From NCBI RefSeq assembly GCF_015209585.1, contig NZ_JADEYR010000008.1, forward strand, positions 1 to 64,000: 64,000 nucleotides of DNA, written 5' to 3'. The notes beneath the pieces are model-generated. The model did not search any database, was not told the DNA's origin, and saw only the letters and a list, made by a program, of their open reading frames with translations. The stretch is from Brachybacterium epidermidis. GTDB lineage: Bacteria; Actinomycetota; Actinomycetes; Actinomycetales; Dermabacteraceae. The translations under genes and the position numbers were made by a program. Of this stretch, positions 29,718-39,842 are shown piece by piece (within the stretch, counting starts at the first letter, position 1; every line of letters starts with the position of its first letter).

Positions 29718-30213
29718 CTACGGTGCAGGAACGCCCATCAGGTGGCGCAGGTACGGGCTCAGCAGCAGGCCACCCGGATCGGCCGGCCGGGGCCGATGAG
29801 CCCGCGGGTCGCGTCCAGGATCAGGTCCAGCTGGGCGGTCTCGTCGACCATCAGCGTGATGTGGGAGCGGGCGCGGTCGTCCCGCGCGAGGGAGGCGATG
29901 GCCTCGCGGTCTGCCGTGGGGTAGGCGACCACCAGGTCCTTGATGCCGCAGGAGGACAGCCACATCGCCTCACGCAGCGTGTAGGCCAGCACGCCAGCGA
30001 ACCCGGGTCGCTTCAGCACCCGTTCCAGCAGGCCCCGCACCCGCAGCGACTTGGAGGCTACCCGGATGGGCAGTCCTTGCTCGCGCGAGGCACCGGCGCG
30101 GGTGGCGAGGTCCTCCGCATTGGCGTCGAAGGCTTCCAGGTCCAGCACCGCGACTGGCCGCTGATCGATGCCCGCTCGGGCCAGGCTTCCTCGATGCGCC
30201 GGACCGCGCTCAT
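29718..30213 (-). pseudogene. alanine-racemase-domain (amino acid deaminase/aldolase-like) remnant fused to an oxidase tail
   Basis: The main frame carries the PLP-barrel start of the actinobacterial amino-acid deaminase/aldolase type: RPVAVLDLEAFDANAEDLA, PIRVASKSLRVRGLLERVL (PLP Lys in SKS), FAGVLAYTLREAMWLSSCGI, LVVAYPTAD. It stops after only about 150 residues. In another frame the same DNA continues as ADPGGLLLSPYLRHLMGV and then a stop at 29718, which resembles the C-terminus of a D-arabinono-1,4-lactone-oxidase-like FAD enzyme. The 5' end is also shifted: the ATG at 30213 (MSAVRRIEEAWPERA, overlapping the upstream stop as TGATG) needs one extra base near 30178 to enter the racemase frame. 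Confidence 0.6.
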
Positions 30214-31074
30214 CAGGCCCTCCGGCGTGCGAGCACCTCGTCCAGGTGCAGGTCCACGGCGGGAGCGGCCTGCTCGTCGGTGGCCTCCAGCAGCTCCACG
30301 TCGCCCCGCTCCAGGGGCACGGTGGTGGCGCGCACGTACTCGCGGTGGGCGGCGTGGCGGGTGGCGAGGTCATCCACCTCGCCGCGCATCGTGTAGGTGG
30401 GGCGGGGCACCGGGCGCGGGGTCCACTCCCGGCGCGGCCACGTGCCGGGCGGCCCGCTCGGTGGTCCCCTCGAGGGTGTCGCGCTCGGGCAGGCGCGCAG
30501 CAGGCCGGGAAGCAGCCACGGGTGCCTCGTCCCGGATGCGAAGGGCCTCCTCGCGGGCGCGGGCCTCCTGCTTGGCGATCGCAGCGGCCCGCTGGGAGCG
30601 GGCGCGACGTTCGAGCTCGGCACGGCGCAGGCCCACCAGGTACACGGCGAGCACCGCGGCCGGAACGGCCGGGGACCACACGGGCAGCATCTGCGTGAAG
30701 GCGAGAACCCCCACCGCGGCCGTGGCCAGCAGCAGTGACACCAGCACGACAGCCAGCAGACGGCGGTGGCGTGCGCGCTCCTCGAGGTGGTCGATGCGCT
30801 CACCGGGGGTGGCGTCGAAGCGGGGACGACGGGCGGGGTCGGCGGGGGGCAGGAGCAGACGGTCCTGGGGCACGGGGGCACTCACCTCTCGGGAAGGGCG
30901 GCGGGATCGGATCGCGGCGGAGAGATCCCTCGCGGTGGCGGACACCTCGGTGCGTTCAGCGGCGCGAGCGCGGCCCATCACGTCGCGGCGCTGCGCGAGC
31001 TGGGGGATGGCGTAGGCCACCCACAGCACCAGCAGCAGGGCGAACAGGACGGCCCCGAGATTGATCGATTCCAC
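30213..31074 (-). CDS. SepX/GlpR-like divisome membrane protein, frameshifted
   Basis: The 5' frame (from ATG 31074) encodes INLGAVLFALLLVLWVAYAI, a basic region, a second hydrophobic hairpin (LLAVVLVSLLLATAAVGVLA and VPAAVLAVYLVGL) and then a charged helix. The 3' frame ends EWTPRPVPRPTYTMRGEVDD and on to LDEVLARRRA. Removing one C near 30428-30434 joins AARHVAA to REWTPRP in a single protein of about 287 residues. The layout (N-terminal membrane segment, two central segments, WTPxPVPxPTYT motif) and the rimJ/5-FCL neighbourhood match the actinobacterial GlpR/SepX cell-division protein; this identification is inference. Without correction the frame stops at 30370. Confidence 0.6.
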
Positions 31075-31110
31075 TCCCCCAGGGTAATGACACCCGTGTG
31101 ATTCAGCAGG

Positions 31111-31764
31111 TCAGGTGGGGCGCGTGTCGGGAGGGTATTCCGTCAACAATCGGTCAAGGACCCCGCGGCCGCCATGATCGCGGCGATCGGTTCGGCCCGC
31201 GTGAGCGGGGCGGATCTCCTCAGCGGTGATCGCGAACACCAGGTGGTCGCGCCAGGCCCCGTCCACGTGGATCGCCGAGCGCCGCAGGCCCTCCCCACGC
31301 AGGTGCAGCTTCTCCACCACCCGCAAACTGGCGGCGTTCTCGGGCCGCACCGTGACCTCCACCCGGTGGATGCCCATCTCGGCGAACAGGTGGTCGATCA
31401 CCAGTGCGGCCGCGCGCGGCACGATCCCACGGCCGGCGCTCTCGCGGTCGATCCAGTACCCCAAGGTGGCGCAGCGCTGCGGGCCGTAGAGGATGGGGGC
31501 AGCCGTGATCTGCCCGCGCAGCCTGCCGTCGACCACGATGCCCAGCGGCAGCATGGTGCCGGCCCTGGCCTGTCTCTCGCCCCAGCGGCGCAGGGTGGCG
31601 AACGGCGGCTGCACCCGGCCGTGCTCGGGATCGGTCGCGTCCCAGGGGCGCAGCCAGGCCGCATTGCGGCGACGCAGAGCGTCGTAGGCGGCGCGGTCAC
31701 GGCGCTGCAGCGGCCGCAGCACCAGCTCGCGGTCGCGCAGCGTGAGTGGCCACGTGTGCACCAT
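31111..31764 (-). CDS. RimJ/RimL-type GNAT N-acetyltransferase
   Basis: A 217-residue acetyl-CoA transferase related to ribosomal-protein N-terminal acetyltransferases. It opens LTLRDRELVLRPLQRRDRAA and has the central GYWIDRESAGRGIVPRAAAL (acetyl-CoA loop, in which the usual Q/RxxGxG/A reads ESAGRG), then HRVEVTVRPENAASLRVVEK and LRGEGLRRSAIHVDGAWRDH. ATG at 31764 has TACGAT 6 nt upstream, so it is leaderless; the longer frame upstream overlaps the divergent 5-FCL gene. It precedes the SepX-like gene by 36 bp, as in the conserved rimJ-glpR pair. Confidence 0.88.
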   Translation of the reverse strand: MVHTWPLTLRDRELVLRPLQRRDRAAYDALRRRNAAWLRPWDATDPEHGRVQPPFATLRRWGERQARAGTMLPLGIVVDGRLRGQITAAPILYGPQRCATLGYWIDRESAGRGIVPRAAALVIDHLFAEMGIHRVEVTVRPENAASLRVVEKLHLRGEGLRRSAIHVDGAWRDHLVFAITAEEIRPAHAGRTDRRDHGGRGVLDRLLTEYPPDTRPT

Positions 31765-31770
31765 CGGGTC

Positions 31771-31776
31771 ATCGTA
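31771..31776 (-). promoter_or_regulatory. -10 TACGAT of the rimJ-like/sepX-like transcript
   Basis: Minus-strand TACGAT ends 6 nt before the ATG at 31764, in the spacer shared with the divergent 5-FCL gene. Confidence 0.55.
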
Positions 31777-31819
31777 GGCCCGGAGGCGAGCCGACGATCC
31801 CGGGGCGCGGGCACGATGG

Positions 31820-32503
31820 GTGTGGGCCGCTGTGCGCAGGGACGGGGCGCACATCACCGAGCAGAAGCGAGCACTCCGCCGGCGTCTGCGCGAGCAGCGC
31901 ACGCGCGCCTACGGCGGCCCGGAGGGCACCCGCCGGCGCGAGGTGGAGGGAAGGGCGCTCCTCCGCCATGCCGCTGCCGTGCGCGCTCTGGTCGAGGCCG
32001 CCCTGGCCGAGCACGGAACCGCCCGGGTGGCCGCCTACCATCCCACGCCCACCGAGGCCGATGTGATGCCGCTGGCTGCGGAACTGGCCGAACTCGGTGC
32101 GCAGCTGGTGTTCCCCGCCGCCGCCGGCCACGAACTGGAGTGGATCACCTGGGACGGGCACTCCGCGTTCGTGCCCTCCCCCGGCAAGGGCTTCGGGCAC
32201 GAGCCCGACGGCCGGCGACTGGGACCGGGAGCACTGTCAGAGGCGGTGCTGGTGCTGGCCCCGGCCGTCGCCGTGGACCGGAAGGGCACCCGGATGGGCC
32301 ATGGCGCCGGCTACTACGACCGAGCCCTGCCGCACCGCCCCGCCTCCACGCCGGTGGTGGCGGTGATCCATCCTGCCGAGCTGCTCGAGCCGGGGATCCT
32401 GCCGCGCGAGGCGCACGACGTGCCGATCGACGCGGTGCTCACGGCGGAGGGCCTGCACGTGATCTCCGACCACCTGGCACTGCCCCGGGCCCGGCGGTCG
32501 TAG
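31820..32503 (+). CDS. 5-formyltetrahydrofolate cyclo-ligase
   Basis: ATP-dependent conversion of 5-formyl-THF to 5,10-methenyl-THF. The product of about 227 residues has the N-terminal KRALRRRLREQR helix, the substrate region VAAYHPTPTEADVMPLAAEL, VLVLAPAVAVDRKGTRMGHG and the family hallmark GHGAGYYDR, followed by VVAVIHPAELLEPGILP and HDVPIDAVLTAEG. The start is GTG at 31820 by frame; a GTG at 31832 is nearly as good and I see no SD for either. It heads the plus-strand 5-FCL-fmdB-SAF-mscL run, divergent from the rimJ-like gene. Confidence 0.9.
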   Translation: MWAAVRRDGAHITEQKRALRRRLREQRTRAYGGPEGTRRREVEGRALLRHAAAVRALVEAALAEHGTARVAAYHPTPTEADVMPLAAELAELGAQLVFPAAAGHELEWITWDGHSAFVPSPGKGFGHEPDGRRLGPGALSEAVLVLAPAVAVDRKGTRMGHGAGYYDRALPHRPASTPVVAVIHPAELLEPGILPREAHDVPIDAVLTAEGLHVISDHLALPRARRS

Positions 32504-32506
32504 AAT
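32501..32506 (+). promoter_or_regulatory. -10 TAGAAT upstream of fmdB-like gene
   Basis: TAGAAT overlaps the 5-FCL stop codon. It would give a leader of about 85 nt before the GTG at 32598. Confidence 0.45.
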
Positions 32507-32597
32507 CGCCTCGGTCGCCGCGCAGCGGCGCCACTTCCACCCTTACTCCCCCTGCCCCTACGGGGCCCCGCACCCGGGACATCGTGAAGGACTGCTC

Positions 32598-33029
32598 GTG
32601 CCCACCTACGTCTATGCCTGCAAGAACTGCGACCACCGCTTCGAGCAGTATCAGAGCTTCTCCGAAAACTCCCTGGTGACCTGCCCTGAGTGCACGCAGG
32701 ACACGCTGCGCAAGGTGTTCGACAGCGTGGGCATCGTGTTCAAGGGCCCCGGCTTCTACTCCACCGACTCCCAGTCCTCCACCAAGGGCGGCACCCGCTC
32801 CCACGGCGCGGAGAGCTCCACGACCTCCTCTGGCAGTTCCGAGAGCGCATCCGCTTCCTCCGGTGCTCCCGGAGCCGGCAGCGACTCCTCCAGCTCGGCG
32901 GGGCCCGGCTCGGCGGGGCCCGGCTCGGCGGGGTCCGGCTCGGCGGGGTCCGGATCGGGCTCCTCGACCTCGGGCTCCGGTTCGACCTCCAGCCGTTCCG
33001 CCGGCGAGAAGAGCGCCGCCTCGGCCTGA
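32598..33029 (+). CDS. FmdB-family zinc-ribbon protein with Ser/Gly repeat tail
   Basis: A 143-residue protein. The first 55 residues form the FmdB zinc ribbon: MPTYVYACKNCDHRFE (CxxC) and LVTCPECTQDTLRKVF (CxxC), then GIVFKGPGFYSTD. After residue 60 it is almost only Ser, Gly, Ala and Pro, with SAGPG/SAGSG repeats encoded by a 15-bp tandem array. FmdB proteins are annotated as putative regulators, but their role is unproven. GTG at 32598 is the family start. The neighbour order 5-FCL, FmdB, SAF, MscL is conserved in Actinobacteria. Confidence 0.88.
   Translation: MPTYVYACKNCDHRFEQYQSFSENSLVTCPECTQDTLRKVFDSVGIVFKGPGFYSTDSQSSTKGGTRSHGAESSTTSSGSSESASASSGAPGAGSDSSSSAGPGSAGPGSAGSGSAGSGSGSSTSGSGSTSSRSAGEKSAASA
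32895..32954 (+). repeat. four-copy 15-bp repeat inside the fmdB-like gene
   Basis: Units tcggcggggcccggc at 32895 and 32910, and tcggcggggtccgg-type at 32925 and 32940. Each adds five residues (SAGPG or SAGSG) in frame, so copy-number changes would alter only the tail length. Confidence 0.85.
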
Positions 33030-33102
33030 CGGCGAGGTTCCTCCCCACCGCTCCTTCGTCCACCGGCGCCGAGGTTCCGGCCCGACGGCAGGGCCCGGTC
33101 CA

Positions 33103-33108
33103 TAGCGT
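33103..33108 (+). promoter_or_regulatory. -10 TAGCGT of the SAF-domain gene
   Basis: TAGCGT ends 7 nt before the ATG at 33116, at leaderless spacing. Confidence 0.5.
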
Positions 33109-33115
33109 GCAGAGC

Positions 33116-33748
33116 ATGCTCTCCAGGATCCGCTCGCAGCTCCCCCTCTACCGGCGTGCCCTGCGTCGCCGCCGGCGAACGCTGATCGTGCTGCTGATCG
33201 CGGTGCTCGCAGCCGCAGTGCTGCCCTCGGCACTGCCCACCTCCACGAGGGGCACCACGGTGGTGGTGGCGGCCGCCGACCTGCCCGCGGGGACGACTCT
33301 CGCGCCGGAGCACCTGCAGGAGAAGCAGGTGGCCGCGGAACTGGCCCCTGAGGGCATCGCGACCACCGCGGAGTCGCTGCTGGGCAGCACCACCGCACTC
33401 CCCCTGACCGCGGGAACGCCGATCCTCCCAGGCACCTTGACGGGGAAGGACTCTGCGGAGATACCCGAGGGGCGTGCACTGCTGGCGGTCTCTGCACCTG
33501 TCCAGCTCGCGGATCGTCTGCGGCCGGGGACCGAGCTGGAGATCCACCACTCCACACCGGATCCCACACAGCCCGGCCGGACCTCGGCCACCGTGGTCGA
33601 GGTGACCCCGGCCACCGAAGCCGGGGTGGCGGGCCTGACGGATGCCGGGGCTGATGTGGTGGTGCTGGTCACCGTGGCGCGCGGCGATGCCGCGGACGTA
33701 GCACAAGCCACACGGGAGGGATGGTCCATTTTGTCGATACTCGGCTAG
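33116..33748 (+). CDS. SAF-domain (CpaB/RcpC-like) membrane-anchored protein
   Basis: A 210-residue protein with a basic N-terminus (LYRRALRRRRRT), a signal-anchor LIVLLIAVLAAAVLPSAL, then a SAF domain: TTVVVAAADLPAGTTLAPEH and LGSTTALPLTAGTPILPGTL. The C-terminal half (GRALLAVSAPVQLADRLRPG onward) is like CpaB/RcpC pilus-assembly proteins. No other pilus gene is nearby, so the role is open. The ATG at 33116 follows a leaderless-type TAGCGT; the longer upstream frame overlaps the fmdB-like gene and is rejected. Confidence 0.82.
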   Translation: MLSRIRSQLPLYRRALRRRRRTLIVLLIAVLAAAVLPSALPTSTRGTTVVVAAADLPAGTTLAPEHLQEKQVAAELAPEGIATTAESLLGSTTALPLTAGTPILPGTLTGKDSAEIPEGRALLAVSAPVQLADRLRPGTELEIHHSTPDPTQPGRTSATVVEVTPATEAGVAGLTDAGADVVVLVTVARGDAADVAQATREGWSILSILG

Positions 33749-33811
33749 GGTTCCCGTTCGGGCGCCGGGGTGCGCCTTCGCAGAACCATCCCTACCCAGA
33801 TAGGAGAAGCC

Positions 33812-34255
33812 ATGAAGGGCTTCAAGGACTTCATCATGCAGGGCAACGTCCTGGACCTCGCCGTCGGCGTGGTCATCGGCAGTGCCTTCACCGCCCTCAT
33901 CAGCGCCTTCGTCGACAACCTGATCCAGCCCGTGATCAACGTGTTCGGCGGCACCAACGTCGACGGCCTCTCGTTCAAGATCATCCAGGTCAACGAGGCC
34001 ACCCGTCTCGACCTCGGCGCGCTGCTGTCCGCGATCATCGCCTTCCTGATCACCGCGGCCGTCGTGTACTTCGTCTTCGTGCTGCCGGTCACCAAGGCTC
34101 GCGCCTTCGACCGCAAGCGCCGTGGCCTGCCCGAGGAGGACGAGGGCGGCGCCCCCGAGGACGTCGTCCTGCTGGGCGAGATCCGCGACCTCCTCGCCGC
34201 TCAGCGCGGCGGTGCCGCCCCCACCCAGGGCAACACCCTTCCCCCGCAGCTCTGA
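33812..34255 (+). CDS. mscL: large-conductance mechanosensitive channel MscL
   Basis: Pentameric inner-membrane channel that opens on hypo-osmotic shock. The 147-residue protein has the amphipathic start MKGFKDFIMQGNVLDLAVGV, TM1 VVIGSAFTALISAFVDNLIQ, a periplasmic loop and TM2 LLSAIIAFLITAAVVYFVFV, followed by the acidic/basic cytoplasmic bundle ending near EDVVLLGEIRDLLA. ATG at 33812 has AGGAGAAGCC before it. A hairpin terminator follows. Confidence 0.96.
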   Translation: MKGFKDFIMQGNVLDLAVGVVIGSAFTALISAFVDNLIQPVINVFGGTNVDGLSFKIIQVNEATRLDLGALLSAIIAFLITAAVVYFVFVLPVTKARAFDRKRRGLPEEDEGGAPEDVVLLGEIRDLLAAQRGGAAPTQGNTLPPQL

Positions 34256-34293
34256 TCTGACCTGCGTCGCGGCCTCCGGCCGCAACCGACCCC

Positions 34294-34326
34294 AGCGGGG
34301 CGGGACCATTGCGGTCTCGCCCCGCT
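34294..34326 (+). terminator. terminator downstream of mscL
   Basis: A 14-bp stem with one G-T pair (34294-34307 with 34313-34326) and a 5-nt loop, 39 bp past the mscL stop. Confidence 0.75.
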
Positions 34327-34343
34327 GTCGTATCCCGCACCCC

Positions 34344-34404
34344 TGTCGCCTGCGGTCCCGCTGCCGCCTGCGGTCCCGCTGCCGCCCCTGCGCTCACTGC
34401 CGCC
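34344..34404. repeat. 18-bp tandem repeat between mscL and mutY
   Basis: Units of 18 bp beginning tgtcgcctgcggtcccgc (34344) and tgccgcctgcggtcccgc (34362) are followed by a diverged third unit (34380) and a partial fourth. Non-coding. Confidence 0.65.
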
Positions 34405-34436
34405 TCGCGCCTGGGCCGGGAGCGTCCTGGATGCGA

Positions 34437-34442
34437 TAGCGT
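34437..34442 (+). promoter_or_regulatory. -10 TAGCGT upstream of mutY
   Basis: TAGCGT ends 6 nt before a GTG at 34449, which is a leaderless-type start but is out of frame by one base with the mutY body. Confidence 0.45.
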
Positions 34443-34531
34443 CCCGGCGTGGCCTCCGCACAGTCTCACCCCGCCGGGGCACCGTCCCGCCCCGACCCCC
34501 CTCCCCTGCACGAGCGGCGTCCGCGGCCACC

Positions 34532-35407
34532 GTGCCACTCGATGCGCACGCCGTGACCGCGGTGATCGCCTGGTTCGCCGACGCGGGTCGGGACCTGCCC
34601 TGGAGGAGCCCCGGTGCCTCCGCCTGGTCGATTCTGGTCTCCGAGGTGATGCTGCAGCAGACCCCCGTGGTCCGGGTGCTCCCGCGGTGGCTGGACTGGA
34701 TGGACCGCTGGCCCGCTCCGGCCGATCTCGCATCCGCTCCCACCGCCGAGGTGCTGCGCGCCTGGGACCGCCTGGGCTACCCGCGCCGTGCACTGCGCCT
34801 GCAGCAGTGCGCCCGGGCCATCGTGGACGAGCACGACGGGGAGGTGCCCCGCGGCGAGGAAGCGCTGAGGGCTCTTCCCGGCATCGGCGAGTACACCGCT
34901 GCTGCCGTCACCGCCTTCGCCCACCACGACCGGGCGGTGGTGCTGGACACCAATGTGCGCCGGGTGCTGGCCCGCACCATGGCGGGGGCCGCCCTGCCGC
35001 CACGGTCCCTGACTGTCGCCGAGCGCCGCACCGCCACGCAGGTGCTGCCCGAGGAGCCGGAGCGCTCGGTGGCCTGGAACCAGGCGGTGATGGAGCTGGG
35101 GGCACTGGTGTGCACCGCCGGCGCACCGCGCTGCGAGCAGTGCCCGTTGGCGGGCCCCGCCTGCGCCTGGTACAGCGCCGGCAGGCCGCCGGCCGCTGAG
35201 GGGTCCCGCCGCGTGCAGGCCTTCGCCGGCACGGATCGTCAGCTGCGCGGGCAGATCATGGCCCTGCTGCGCACCCAGGACCGGGCCACCGAGCAGGCAC
35301 TGCTGGAACTGGATCCGGGGGACGAGCAGCGCGTGCAGCGCTGCAGGGCCTCACTGGTGGCCGATGGGCTGGCCGTCCCGGACGGCGCGGGGCTGCGCCT
35401 GCCCTGA
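34532..35407 (+). CDS. mutY: A/G-specific adenine DNA glycosylase MutY
   Basis: Removes adenine mispaired with 8-oxoguanine. The 291-residue frame carries PWRSPGASAWSILVSEVMLQ followed by QTPVVRV (catalytic Glu region), the helix-hairpin-helix LPGIGEYTAAAVTAFA with the catalytic Asp in VVLDTNVRRVLAR, and the 4Fe-4S ligands CTAGAPRCEQCPLAGPAC (C-x6-C-x2-C-x5-C). It lacks the long C-terminal NUDIX-like 8-oxoG domain, as in many Actinobacteria. The start is doubtful: GTG 34532 is first in frame, but a leaderless GTG at 34449 would join the frame if the six-C run at 34496-34501 had one more C. Confidence 0.9.
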   Translation: MPLDAHAVTAVIAWFADAGRDLPWRSPGASAWSILVSEVMLQQTPVVRVLPRWLDWMDRWPAPADLASAPTAEVLRAWDRLGYPRRALRLQQCARAIVDEHDGEVPRGEEALRALPGIGEYTAAAVTAFAHHDRAVVLDTNVRRVLARTMAGAALPPRSLTVAERRTATQVLPEEPERSVAWNQAVMELGALVCTAGAPRCEQCPLAGPACAWYSAGRPPAAEGSRRVQAFAGTDRQLRGQIMALLRTQDRATEQALLELDPGDEQRVQRCRASLVADGLAVPDGAGLRLP

Positions 35408-35475
35408 ATCCGCCGCCGCGGGCGGCTTGGGAGCTGCGTGGGATGCGGCCCCGGGTGCGGCAGGCCCTTCGGGCA

Positions 35476-36003
35476 TCAGCGTGCGCGGTCCTCGATGACC
35501 GCGTGCTCGAGGTCGATGATCATGCGGGTGTTGCCCAGGGTGTTGGGCTTGACCCGAGCCAGGTCCAGGAACTCCGCGACGCCCTCGTCGGCGGAGCGCA
35601 GCAGCTGGTTGTAGACCTCCGGATCCACCTGCTCGTCCATCTCCCGGAAGCCGTGCCTGCGGAAGAAATCCACCTCGAAGGTCAGGCAGAACACGCGCTG
35701 CAGGCCCAGCTGCATGGCCCGGGCCAGCAGAGCCAGCAGCATCCGGTGGCCCACACCGGAGCCCCGGTGGGACTCCGCGACCGCGAGGGTGCGGACCTCG
35801 GCAAGGTCCTCCCACATCACGTGCAGTGCCCCGCATCCCACCAGCCGGCCGTTCTCGTCCTCGGCGACCAGGAACTCCTGAACGGATTCGTAGTAGGAGA
35901 CCAGGTCCTTGGCCAGCAGGATGTTGCGGTGGGTCAGCGGTTCCACGAGCCCGTTGATGGCGCGCACGTCAGCCGGGCGCGCAGCGCGGATGGTGACGCT
36001 CAT
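35476..36003 (-). CDS. argA: amino-acid N-acetyltransferase (short ArgA-type GNAT)
   Basis: Likely makes N-acetylglutamate, the first arginine-biosynthetic intermediate. The 175-residue protein is a single GNAT domain without the amino-acid-kinase domain of enterobacterial NAGS, as for the Rv2747-type enzymes. Seen: VTIRAARPADVRAINGLVEP, LVGCGALHVMWEDLAEVRTL, the acetyl-CoA loop HRGSGVGHRMLLALL, and the characteristic RVFCLTFEVDFFRRHGFREM. ATG at 36003 overlaps the dedA stop (ATGA). Not clustered with other arg genes here; identification is by similarity to that short type. Confidence 0.85.
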   Translation of the reverse strand: MSVTIRAARPADVRAINGLVEPLTHRNILLAKDLVSYYESVQEFLVAEDENGRLVGCGALHVMWEDLAEVRTLAVAESHRGSGVGHRMLLALLARAMQLGLQRVFCLTFEVDFFRRHGFREMDEQVDPEVYNQLLRSADEGVAEFLDLARVKPNTLGNTRMIIDLEHAVIEDRAR

Positions 36004-36812
36004 CGCGAGCCCGTCTCCCCTTCACTGCTGCCGCAGCCTGCGGTTGCCTGCACCCGGTGGGAGCCCTGCGGACCCTCACCGCGAAGATCGGCCGGGGCGT
36101 TGAAGGTGCCGAACTCGGCGTCGGTGGCGTCATCGGCGTCGACGCGGTCGGGCACCACCTCGCCCCCACGGGCCGCGCGGCGATCCAGGGCCTTGTGGAT
36201 CGCGGTGATGATGCGCTCGGCGATCAGGGCCAGCACCACGGCGGCCACCAGGGCCACGCTGACGGCGAGCAGGTGGTGGTCCTCGAACCAGGCTCCGGCC
36301 ACGGCACCGATGCTGCAGGAGTACACGGCCCAGACGAAGGTGGACAGCAGCGAGCGGGGCCAGAACTGCGTGTGCGGGTAGTGCACGGCCCCGGCCACGA
36401 GGTTCACCGCCGTGCGGCCGAAGGGGATGTAGCGGGCGGTCATCAGGAACAGCAGCGCCCGGCGCTGGAGGCCGCGGTCGGCAGCCTCCACTGCCCTGCG
36501 GCCCTTGCCCTCTCGCAGGAAGCGGAACCGCTCCCAGCCCACCTTCTTGCCGATCCAGTAGCCGATGTTGTCCCCGGTCCAGGCGCCGATCCAGGCGGCC
36601 AGGCCCACCAGGATGATGGAGGGCCGCCCCGAGGTGGACCACAGGGAGGACAGGGTCACGATCGTCGACTCGCCGGGCACGCTGGGGAAGAAGCCGTCAG
36701 TGGCGGCGAAGCCGAACACCACCAGGTGCACCCACCAGGCGTCGGCGATCCCCAACACCCACTCCTCGACCGCGCCGGTCCAGGACATGAGCTGATCGAT
36801 GAACTCGCCCAC
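36000..36812 (-). CDS. DedA-family membrane protein
   Basis: An inner-membrane protein of 270 residues of the DedA/VTT superfamily, whose members act as undecaprenyl-phosphate or phospholipid flippases. Family motifs are FPSVPGESTIVTLSSLWSTS (FxPxxPGE-like), AWTGDNIGYWIGKKVG, and the R/G motif ARYIPFGRTAVNLVAGAVHY. About five hydrophobic segments end near residue 215, and a soluble acidic tail of about 55 residues follows. GTG at 36812 is preceded by AAAGGGG. It is coupled to argA downstream by ATGA. Confidence 0.9.
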   Translation of the reverse strand: MGEFIDQLMSWTGAVEEWVLGIADAWWVHLVVFGFAATDGFFPSVPGESTIVTLSSLWSTSGRPSIILVGLAAWIGAWTGDNIGYWIGKKVGWERFRFLREGKGRRAVEAADRGLQRRALLFLMTARYIPFGRTAVNLVAGAVHYPHTQFWPRSLLSTFVWAVYSCSIGAVAGAWFEDHHLLAVSVALVAAVVLALIAERIITAIHKALDRRAARGGEVVPDRVDADDATDAEFGTFNAPADLRGEGPQGSHRVQATAGCGSSEGETGSR

Positions 36813-36958
36813 AGGCGGCCCCTTTCCCTAGCGCATCGGCGGCGGCGCGATCCTCCGGTGCCCGCGCTCCGGCCGGCGCCCGCGGTTGCGGTCGGCGCCC
36901 GCGCCCGTGCTCGCGCACTGTACCGCCCCATCCCGAGAGCACTCCCAGGGTGGTACGG

Positions 36959-36996
36959 ACAGGGCCGGCCCCGCCGCTGGGCGGGACCGGCCCTGT
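36959..36996 (-). terminator. hairpin downstream of clpC
   Basis: Outer stem 36959-36968/36987-36996 (perfect 10 bp) with an inner GC stem, 5 bp past the clpC stop. No T-tract. Confidence 0.7.
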
Positions 36997-37000
36997 GCCG

Positions 37001-39580
<2,580 letters not shown>

Positions 39581-39734
39581 GGTCCTCCCCCGTCCGGTGG
39601 TGGTGATGGATCGAGACTACGCGTCCCCACCGACGAACCACCGGCCTGTTCGCCGCGGGCGTGACGGGCCCCGATGCGGCATGACACGACGACGGACCCC
39701 TCGGTCGGTGCACGTCGGCAGACCGCGACTGCTC

Positions 39735-39740
39735 TAGAGT
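39735..39740 (+). promoter_or_regulatory. -10 TAGAGT upstream of the DUF6458-type gene
   Basis: TAGAGT in the clpC divergent spacer gives a leader of about 95 nt before the ATG at 39843; the -35 is unclear. Confidence 0.35.
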
Positions 39741-39842
39741 GGCCCCCATCACCGTGGCCGAGGTCCCCCGAGGCGCTCACGGCACGCGGCCCCCGGGTGC
39801 CCGCGGCGCCACCTCGCCGCACCGATCATCCAAGGAGCACCC

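Noticed and set aside
32895-32954. CRISPR-like repeats
   Set aside because: Tandem 15-bp units lie inside a coding frame and have no spacers.
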